DNA of 64,000 nucleotides from Guadua angustifolia (taxonomy: Eukaryota > Streptophyta > Magnoliopsida > Poales > Poaceae): positions 7,688,001 through 7,752,000 of the forward strand of contig CM070511.1 of NCBI GenBank assembly GCA_036346375.1, given 5' to 3'. The notes below the pieces were generated by a model, which made no database searches, was not told the origin of the DNA, and was given only the letters and a program-made list of their open reading frames with translations. Of the stretch, positions 57,100 through 64,000 are shown piece after piece. Both the position numbers and the translations under genes were made by a program. Position 1 is the first letter of the stretch. Each line of letters starts with the position of its first letter.

Positions 57100-58650
57100 C
57101 TGGCTTTTTAAAAGCTAAAGCTTGCTTTAAGCTTCCCCAAAACAGGGCCTAAGATCACTCTCACTCTAGATCAATACTACCTTTTTACTGTTCACCCATC
57201 ATGTGATATGGCTAATCTAAGTGCAGTAAGCTCCGCTTGCACTATTTGATGTAGATCTCTTGACTAAATTTAAACACCATATTTCAAGCAAGCCACTGAC
57301 CAGTTGATGTGCCACATCAACTAAATAACTCAATATCAAATAAACCGATGGAAGCAATGAAATACCATAAGCATCACAGATAATACTAATATTGATTACA
57401 TCGCATGATCCTCAGAACCCAAGGGAAGAACAGGATCTACCCCTCTCTGGTTCGGGGAAAGATCGTGGAAGAAGTGAGGATCGAAGGGTAGTAGTCACGG
57501 ATGTTGTTCATTGCAAACTGGCTGCCTGCAGAGGTAGCACGGCTCACCGTAGGTCGGGCTCCAACATATTCCGGGCTTTGTAAGTTTTGACTAACCTCCA
57601 ATTTGAGTAAATAATGTATGCATTTTGATCGACTCGACAAGTCATACATCATGGTAACATCTAATTTGTCATTTGATAAAATTATTATTTATTTTTTTGC
57701 ACATTTTCCAAATGAAGCGCTTTATCGGCTCTTTTTAGCCAATTTCTATGAAACGAGAAATATAATATATCTTCGGATTTCATTAGGGTTAGTTATAAAT
57801 AGCATAATTTAGAATAAATAACGAGGTAAAATAACAATAATATGAGAAGCAAACGTATAAAATGAGTGCCAACAGTTGTCTACTTTGCTCGTCCTGCCCT
57901 TCTGTACAAGATCATCCCTAATAAAGCCGCTCTTACTCGGCCATGTGCAATTAATAAAGTAAACGAACGATTATGTGTTGAGCTTTTGATGTTTTCTTCG
58001 AGTTAACAAGGATGAATTAAGCAGATCACTACAAAGTAAACTTTCTGCGCGCAAAATGTCGTCGACGCTTTGTTCGTCTCACCAAATTTACCTAAAAAAT
58101 ACCATTCCAGTAGGCTATGTACACTATTTTGCTTCGTAACTTAGTAAAATTAGGTTGTTTCTTCGATATCTATGCAAAAAGAATATAAAACAACCATATT
58201 TAAACTGAATCAGCACACAAACATATCTTTTAAAACCCTCGAGGTTATAACACAAACGGTCTTTTAGAAAAAACTACAACCATCAGCTATAGTTGCTTTT
58301 TAGCTAGAAAAAAAACAGTTTATGATAAAAGCAACAACTCTCCAAACAAAGCCTAGATCAATATCTCCTAAACGGTAAATTCGGTGCTTAAGATTGCCAA
58401 AAACTAGGAGTCCCACTACTAGATATATCTATCTCATCTCTAGTTGCTACTTAGTTTAGAGAAAATCCTCATGATATAAAAGGCTTGTTTAGAAGAGATG
58501 TAGCTTTTTGAAAAACTTTTTTTTATTTTTCTAAGCTAAAAAAGGACTGTAACTTTTTATAAGAGATTGTTTAATAAATAGCTAATTTCTTTTAATAATA
58601 AATTGTAAAAGTAAATGCAACTCAGCTTAGCTTGCTTTAACCCCAAATAG
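57100..58650. other. AT-rich DNA with MITE-like ends
   Basis: Two outward ends share a pattern: AGCTTGCTTTAAGC... with CCAAAACAGGGCC (about 57,115-57,150), and AGCTTGCTTTAACC with CCAAATAGGGC (58,628-58,653). CCAAACAAAGCC (58,341) and AAGGCTTGTTTAGAAGAG (58,481) look like further diverged ends. They resemble hAT- or Mutator-like MITEs but no target duplication was confirmed. A coding-like minus frame at 57,437-57,652 is not recognised. Confidence 0.4.
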
Positions 58651-60285
58651 GGCAAAAAACCTTCTAATATCTTAGAAGCAACTAAAGTTTACCCGATATT
58701 TTTTTGCCCCGCAACAACCAAGTACAACAATCAACGAACTCTAAATCACGAGTGTCCTTTCAGTCTTCACATGCCCCATATATCTTATCCCTCACCACAT
58801 AAGCACTGTGCATGCATAAACCCGTGACAGAGAGATTCCAGGACCACATTTAACCAGAAGCGCAAGTGTCCTAACAGGGAAAGGATTCCGCCGTATGTCC
58901 TGCGCTCATCTTGTCGCTACTTTTTCATTGGTGCTAGCGCCTCTGCTCCTCTAACCACCAGAAGCCCGAGCTAAAATAGTTTTCTCCTTGTCCATGAAAA
59001 CATCAGCTGATAACACATCTTATCTACTCATATATCGCAGCAGATGCTGTCGAGCTAGGATGTGCTGCTGAGCTTGGATAAACCGTATTTTACAAGAAGC
59101 CTAAGTGTGGTGCTGGGGCCTTTGCTCCCCCAACTACTAAGTGCTACGTCCCCACCATCTCTTCACTGCGTGTGCATGGTACAAGCTATGTTTATTTAAA
59201 TTTTTTCACCGGCTTAAAAGCTAAAAAACTATAACCTAAACAAACGAGTAGTTTTTATGAGTTTTTCAAAAACCATAAGTCTCTATATAACTAAAAGCCA
59301 AAAGCCATTAGAGAAAGACTTTTTTGTTTATTGATAGTTACCTTTAGACTAATAATACTAAAGTTAGGTAAAATTACCTACCTCTATCACGTACAAAAAC
59401 CGTTAGCTTTTAAGTTGTTTAAGCTAAAAAAACTAATTTTAAACTATAAGTCAAAAAATCTAAGACTAAATAAATAGGACCACAGTCGTATAAAACCAGC
59501 TTAATTAGATGGAGAGAAACGATTGCATTACATTACATTACATTTCGCCGGTCAATTTCAGTTTTACTAAAGCTAGCTTCTTTCACATTGTTCCATTATA
59601 TGTATGCTTAATGTAATAATGTCCCCGTCATCAGTGTGCTCCAATATAATACGAAAGAGTGAAGAAAACGGTGCTAGTTTAGGAAATTGCTAGATGTGAC
59701 GCGCAAGCTGGTCGTATTGTCAAAAGCTTTTCTGATTCCGATCGATTCCATGTTGATTGTTGGACACACTCTCTCTCTCTCTCTCGTTGTCGGGTTTGAT
59801 ATCATCAACCTAGCTATGAGCCTATGAGGTCTAGAAGGTTGGTTGCATCATCACGTCAGGCATAGCAGATTATATAATTGTAGTGGAATTGCCTGTCTAC
59901 ATGCCGATTGGAAAAGTCGATGGATAGTCTAATAAGCTAACCTTGTCTGCACTTTTCTAAAACCGCTCACGTTCAAGTTGTTCTTTCTTCTGATACTCAT
60001 AATTAGATCACGAGTTAGTCTCGCATATAGCGGTGGAAATTCCACACAGATAAATTCAACCTTACGAATCGAGCTTTGGTCATCAGCCGTCTGACTAAAA
60101 TTAACCCAACCTTCTCTAAAGGGGCACATCCGTATACAGGGGAAAACAATAATCTACAGTCGGTAATTATTTTTGAGTTTATACGCTCTATACACAACTG
60201 TAAACAGCCGTTCAGCGGTCAAAAAATAAGTGCTAGGCCGTACCCTGTAGAAAATGGCACTAAAGTAGGATATCATAAAGCCAGA
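58651..60285. other. Intergenic AT-rich DNA, no recognised gene
   Basis: It includes a (CT)n microsatellite at about 59,767-59,784, a triple CATTA repeat at about 59,525-59,543, and stretches with CTTAAAAGCTAAAAAACTA-type sequence reminiscent of 57,100-58,650. Open frames at 59,929-60,375 are short and unrecognised. Confidence 0.5.
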
Positions 60286-60490
60286 ATCCCACACCTTAGC
60301 TCAGTCATAATCGGATCAGATAATTTCCGAGCGACCGGATATGTTCGGATCAGATTCGGATATTTTTTCAGATAGTTTTTGAATTCGGTATCGGATTCGG
60401 ATACTTTAAGTCGGATTTGGGATAACACTATCCGTCGGATGGGGATTTTCCGAAAAAAATTTCGGATATATCCGGTAAACATTTATTTAG
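60286..60490. repeat. CGGATA-motif-rich stretch, transposon-like subterminal repeat
   Basis: TCGGAT/ATCCGA motifs recur about twelve times in 200 bp, in both orientations (for example TTCGGATCAGATTCGGATAT and TTTCGGATATATCCGG). Such motif clusters occur near the ends of plant DNA transposons. No terminus was identified. Confidence 0.45.
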
Positions 60491-60559
60491 ATATCTGACG
60501 CATCAACGCAGCGATAAGTCATCTTCCCACCCTACCCATGCTCTCTCTGATCCTAATCC

Positions 60560-61563
60560 TCTCTACTCTCTCCATTGTCTCCAATCCCCAATCCCGTCGC
60601 CGCCTGCATCTCGGCACCGCCGCCCACCATCGAGAGGTGCTAGGAGTTCTCCAAGCAGCTCTTCTACACCTGTCTCGCTAGGTCCGTATCTCGAATCACA
60701 AGCGCCACCTCTCCCCCTCCCCCTCCTCCGCTCACTCCTCGTCCTGCTCCCTCTCCCCGCGTGGTCACCGCAAACGCACCAGCAGCTAGAGCCGCAGCCC
60801 GTGCTACCCCGATGGCAAGCGAGCAACCGAGCGCACACGAACACGACTCTTCCGGTGTGTTGTGTCGTCCACCTACGCCTCTACCACCGCCGCCGCCTCG
60901 TCCATGGCGTCCGTCTCCACGGCGCCTCGCGTCCTGCTCCCCGCCGCAGTGTCGTCGTCGTCCTTCTCCTTCTCATCGCGCCACTTGGATCTGAACCCTA
61001 GCCGATTCCTCGCCTTGTGAATTAATCTTGGGACTTTAGCCCCACAATGAGTTGTCAAATCGTTTTTTTGAGAATTGTTAGAGTTTCTTTTCTGCATTTT
61101 GTAAGAGTTAGCCTTTGCTTTACAATCGCAGGAGGGTTTGGATCTATAGCATCAAAGTCTGATGCTCTCAACTCAAGTCTCAATCCTCATGGTTTAATTT
61201 TAGCATCAAGTGATTAGGGTTGTGCCTAGATTTTAGTCTAGATAGAGTGAGCATATGTATCTATCTGATGCTGTGGAGGACACTATTAGACATAAAAGGT
61301 GGAACCCTTGTTTCCGTAGGAAAATAGTGTTCAGACACAATTGTAAAACAAATTAAGTCCCTTGCTTTGTACCAAAGATTTGAGTAAATTAAACTGTATG
61401 TGCTTTACAAAAACACATTTAACATTTTTTCTTTTGTCAGTGACACGTCCTCAACATTTTATTTGGACTGTGAGATCTTTATTGTTGTCATAGAATGGAA
61501 CTTCCAGAAAATAAGCCTGTAATTGGAGATGTCATCCAAGGTGATGGCAAGGCAGATGGGAAG
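60560..61563 (+). pseudogene. Two exon-like pieces of an unidentified, possibly plastid-targeted gene
   Basis: A GC-rich 5' region leads to an ATG at 60,904 opening MASVSTAPRVLLPAAVSSSS, rich in serine, arginine and alanine and lacking acidic residues at the start, as in chloroplast transit peptides. The frame stops after 38 codons at 61,018-61,020. A second piece at about 61,493-61,563 reads MELPENKPVIGDVIQGDGKA between an AG acceptor-like and a GTAATC donor-like site. Whether both come from one gene is inferred from spacing only. No downstream exons were found. Confidence 0.35.
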
Positions 61564-61679
61564 GTAATCAGCAATAATAGTATTAAAAAGTTCACAGAAT
61601 ACGAGATTGAAAAAAATTACCAGCAACTATAGCAATCCTATCGGAAAAGGTAGACATCCACAGTTTGAAGCAATTTGAG

Positions 61680-61830
61680 TGTTGACTGTTTTTTCCGGTC
61701 CTACCGGTCGGACAATAGCACCGGACCTTAGAGCAGTGCTGAAAAACCTGAGAGGATGTTTTTGGGGGTTTCAGGAAATCTGGTGCTACCGGCCATATAG
61801 GCCCGGTGCTACCGGTGGAGCGAAAGCACT
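61680..61830. repeat. GCTACCGG-motif stretch, LTR-like
   Basis: Repeated CCGGTGCTACCGG-like motifs (TCCTACCGGTCGG, TGGTGCTACCGGCC, CCGGTGCTACCGGTGG), with a related piece at 63,490-63,530. It is probably part of a retrotransposon. No boundary is seen. Confidence 0.35.
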
Positions 61831-61954
61831 GGCCCAAAATGGTTAGTGCGAAAAATCCAGAGAGGGTGTTTTTGGGCATTGCTATGTGATTAATGATTAT
61901 TGCATATTTTTTTGGGCATTGCTATGTGATGGGTTGTCCTTGTCTTTAATGGTT

Positions 61955-62300
61955 ACAGGCGTGGTTCACAAAACCGCGAAAAATCGCTCGAAAACCGTGG
62001 TTTTCGACCTTACTGCTCCGGTTCGATATGCAAAACCGCTCGGTAAACCGTTCTAATTTTTTTTAAAAATTAAAAATTTAAAATTTTGAAAAAATTTATG
62101 TCAGCGGTTTTTCGCGAAAAACCACGGTTTTCTTCAAAAACCACTCAAAAACCGTTTTCGAAGAACATTCAATTGGACGGGTTGGTTTTTCGAGAAAACC
62201 AAGTGGTTTTTCATAAAAAACTGCAATTTTCGATTTTTTTCAAAAAATTTCAACTCTTTTGGTTTTTGACGGTTTTCGAGCGGTTTTTACGAAAACTGTA
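61955..62300. repeat. AAAACCG-motif cluster, DNA-transposon-like
   Basis: AAAACCG, CGGTTTT, GAAAAACC and GGTTTTTCG recur more than fifteen times in both orientations. It starts near GCGTGGTTCACAAAACCGCG and runs into the hairpin at 62,301. It resembles subterminal motif clusters of hAT-like elements. The family is not assigned. Confidence 0.45.
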
Positions 62301-62449
62301 CGGTCATCCTTCGCCTCACCATGACCTAACACCGTCATCCTGTAACTGGGTTCACAAACAGCATCTGCAAAACCGAACCGGTTTGCAGATGCTTTGTGAA
62401 CCCCGTTCTGGATGACGTGTTAGGTCATGGTGAGGCGAAGGATGACCGG
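62301..62449. repeat. Near-perfect 149-bp inverted repeat with a 3-nt loop
   Basis: The left arm 62,301-62,375 (CGGTCATCCTTCGCCTCACC ... GCATCTGCAAAACCG) pairs with the right arm 62,379-62,449 (CGGTTTGCAGATGC ... GGTGAGGCGAAGGATGACCG) around the loop AAC. The mismatches are a few indels and one interior loop of about 6 nt. A transcript would form a long hairpin. Confidence 0.9.
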
Positions 62450-63870
62450 AACTAGGCGAGGAGCGTCGGAGGTCTTGACGGTCGAGGATCACCAGAAGAT
62501 GATTGGAGATGGAGTCCGAGGCAAGCCTACAAGACAAGGAAAGGGAAAGATGCTAGCTAAATGTCGTGTGGATCAAGAAAGGGTGTTGGATCGCGGTCTA
62601 GTTGATAGGTTAGCGGGTCTAGGTAGTGTGCTTTGAAAACCATGCAAAAAAACCCATTATGTGTGTGGGTTTTGGGTTGGCCTTTGCATTGCTGGTTGAG
62701 TGGGTTAATCCTAGCCCTTGATGAGTGCTCTAGGGTTGAGGAGCTCATCCAAGGGTGGTAGGTAGCCCAAGAGTAGTATAAATAGGGGTGAAAGGGTAGC
62801 CTTCTCCCTTAGAAGGTTTTTGAGGTTTTTATGTTTCTTTGAGTTTTGCCCACTTTGTTGTGAGGCTTTGTAAATCTTACTTCCTGAAATGCAAATCAAT
62901 TTCATCTATGCTTGAATTTACATTACGCATTTAACTTTATGTCTTAAATTCAATATTTAAATTCTGCATTTAAATTCTCACAATTTACATTCTCGCATTT
63001 TGGATTTGCCTCCCCTCCTTCTACTTGCTTTTGGTTCTTGTGCCAAGGATGATGATTGATGGATGAATCTTCTTCAGATCATATCCCAATCATCTAGGTA
63101 AATCCATGCAAGTTTCTTGCGAAAAACCGATTTTGTGTTCTTAAATGAATGATCTTGTGATTTGCGTTTGTGAGAGTTTTTACTTGTGTTCTTGCTTGCT
63201 GTGACTTGTGGGAAGCTATCTAAGATCATCTTGATCATCAAAATCCTACGAGCAAGTTTTAGATTGGATTCTTGAGTTCTTCCACAAACTTAGTGTGTTC
63301 GTCCTTCTCGGGTAAAAAGGTCAAAGCTTTGGCATCAATCCTTGCGATTGAAGGTTGGAATAAGTTCCTGACATCCCAAGGATCCCATCTACCAAGTTTT
63401 GTTAATTTTTGTCCTGCCGATCAAAAGAATTCTTTAAATTAGTTTTTGAGTCTTGCTGATTTTAGGGTGTTCTTACTGGTGTTCCTGAGCCCAGTGCTTC
63501 CGGCCTCCTAGCGGTAGCACCGGCCTTCCAAAACAAATATCTCGCTTTGTGCAACTTCTTTTGCGCAATCTTTTTAAGGCCTTGGTTGGAGTATTTTGTG
63601 GGTGAAAAATTTTATTTTGCGACCATTCAGCCTGCTCTGCTCGTCATCTCGATCCTTCACCCCTACGCCCTCCCTCCCTTGCCTCCCCCACCCAAGCCCC
63701 ATCGGCCTTCCTCGCCTCCCTCCGCCTTGGCCTCTCACCCCACAGCCCCATGGCTACCACCACGCCCCCCAGCCACCACTCCTTCCCTCGACCCAACCTC
63801 CCTCCTTTCTAACTGCTCCCTCTCCCTCTCCGTCCCGCCGCCTCCCTCCCCATCCCACCTCCCTCTCCTC
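62450..63870 (+). other. LTR-like promoter region and unassigned DNA
   Basis: AGTATAAATAGGGGTG at about 62,775-62,790 is a strong plant TATA box, followed by TTCTCCCTTAGAAGG and AT-rich leader sequence, as in retrotransposon LTRs. Neither LTR edge was found. From 63,640 to 63,870 the DNA is C-rich and simple (CCTCCCT repeats). The two overlapping proline-rich frames there are not supported as genes. Confidence 0.35.
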
Positions 63871-64000
63871 TGTCAGGACCCAAATATGCAAATTCAGACC
63901 CTATATGTATATCGCACTAGTTCAGGATCACGCTAGTGCACACAGATTCAACATAAATGAATATCACAATCATACATAGAGGAATCATAATAAAAGGCTT
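63871..64000 (-). mobile_element. 3' end of a minus-strand LTR of the TGTAACAT type, cut by the window edge
   Basis: TGTCAGGACCC at 63,871 and the following CGCACTAGT, GATCACGCTAGTGCACAC and AACAT landmarks match the reverse complement of the end of the solo LTR at 50,022 (TGTAAGGACCC, CCGCACTAGT, GCTAGTGCACAC). It is thus the end of a related LTR in minus orientation. The rest lies beyond the window. Confidence 0.75.

Larger units (their letters stand above)
43898..57100 (-). mobile_element. Tat-2: minus-strand Tat-lineage Ty3/gypsy element with antisense ORF, 5' LTR missing
   Basis: Read on the minus strand from 57,045: gag, protease, RT, RNase H, second RNase H and integrase down to 51,636. 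A spacer follows, then an extra ORF on the opposite strand (45,121-50,769), then a 3' LTR ending at 43,898. This is the layout of Tat (Retand-like) elements with an additional antisense ORF. A solo LTR at 47,168-50,022 is inserted in it. Right of about 57,100 a MITE-like sequence begins where the primer-binding site and 5' LTR should be. Most coding parts contain stops. Confidence 0.8.

Noticed and set aside
63547..63979. Two overlapping proline-rich frames
   Set aside because: Simple CCT-rich DNA keeps both frames open, and they run into an LTR end at 63,871.

Overview
The window looks like a gene-poor, repeat-dense stretch of a grass (Poaceae) nuclear genome. It holds no complete host gene. 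The grass assignment is inferred from the element types: Tat-lineage Ty3/gypsy elements with an antisense ORF, a large CACTA element with TTGCCACG/TTGCAACG subterminal repeats, LTRs starting TGTAACAT, and GC-rich first exons in the captured gene pieces. The species is not determined.

Left block (1-17.6 kb): nested Ty3/gypsy elements. A minus-strand Tat-type element (Tat-1; 5' LTR edge at 12,550, gag, protease, RT, dual RNase H and integrase zinc finger running left to 150) was split inside RT by a plus-strand chromovirus-like element (1,662-8,984) with a perfect 5-bp target duplication, GCTTC. Tat-1's integrase is cut at 149/150 by the end of an oppositely oriented LTR of a related family. 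Tat-1 appears to sit in a minus-strand LTR (about 13,030-14,678) that itself interrupts an older, internally deleted Tat fragment (Tat-0; 14,684-17,640).

Junction block (17.6-19.6 kb): a foldback element made of 69-bp double-hairpin units (17,653-18,187), a CDKC-like kinase gene fragment that keeps an intron (18,282-18,500), and an LTR starting TGTAACATTCC at 18,600.

Central block (19,627-43,180): one CACTA transposon of about 23.5 kb with matching termini and a 3-bp target duplication ATC, inserted in that LTR. It has TTGC(C/A)ACG subterminal repeats at both ends, a broken TNPA-like (Transposase_24 type) gene near the right end, and no recognisable TNP2 transposase. Its interior carries pieces of at least three host genes: glucose-6-phosphate 1-epimerase, an F-box protein and a KCBP-type kinesin. 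It also holds many tandem duplications, an 11-unit 174-bp tandem array, and a solo LTR whose empty site survives in a neighbouring duplicate.

Right block (43.2-57.1 kb): the remainder of the host LTR (43,184-43,897) and then a second minus-strand Tat element (Tat-2). Tat-2 has gag-pol on the minus strand (57,045-51,636) and an additional antisense ORF on the plus strand (45,121-50,769). That ORF is interrupted by a 2,855-bp solo LTR with target duplication AACTA. Tat-2's 5' LTR is missing on the right.

Tail (57.1-64 kb): AT-rich DNA with MITE-like ends, short motif-rich transposon-like stretches, two exon-like pieces of an unidentified gene, a near-perfect 149-bp hairpin, LTR-like promoter sequence, and the end of another minus-strand LTR at 63,871.

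The genes do not work together. The sequence records successive insertion, duplication, gene capture and decay. Boundaries marked approximate were read by eye.
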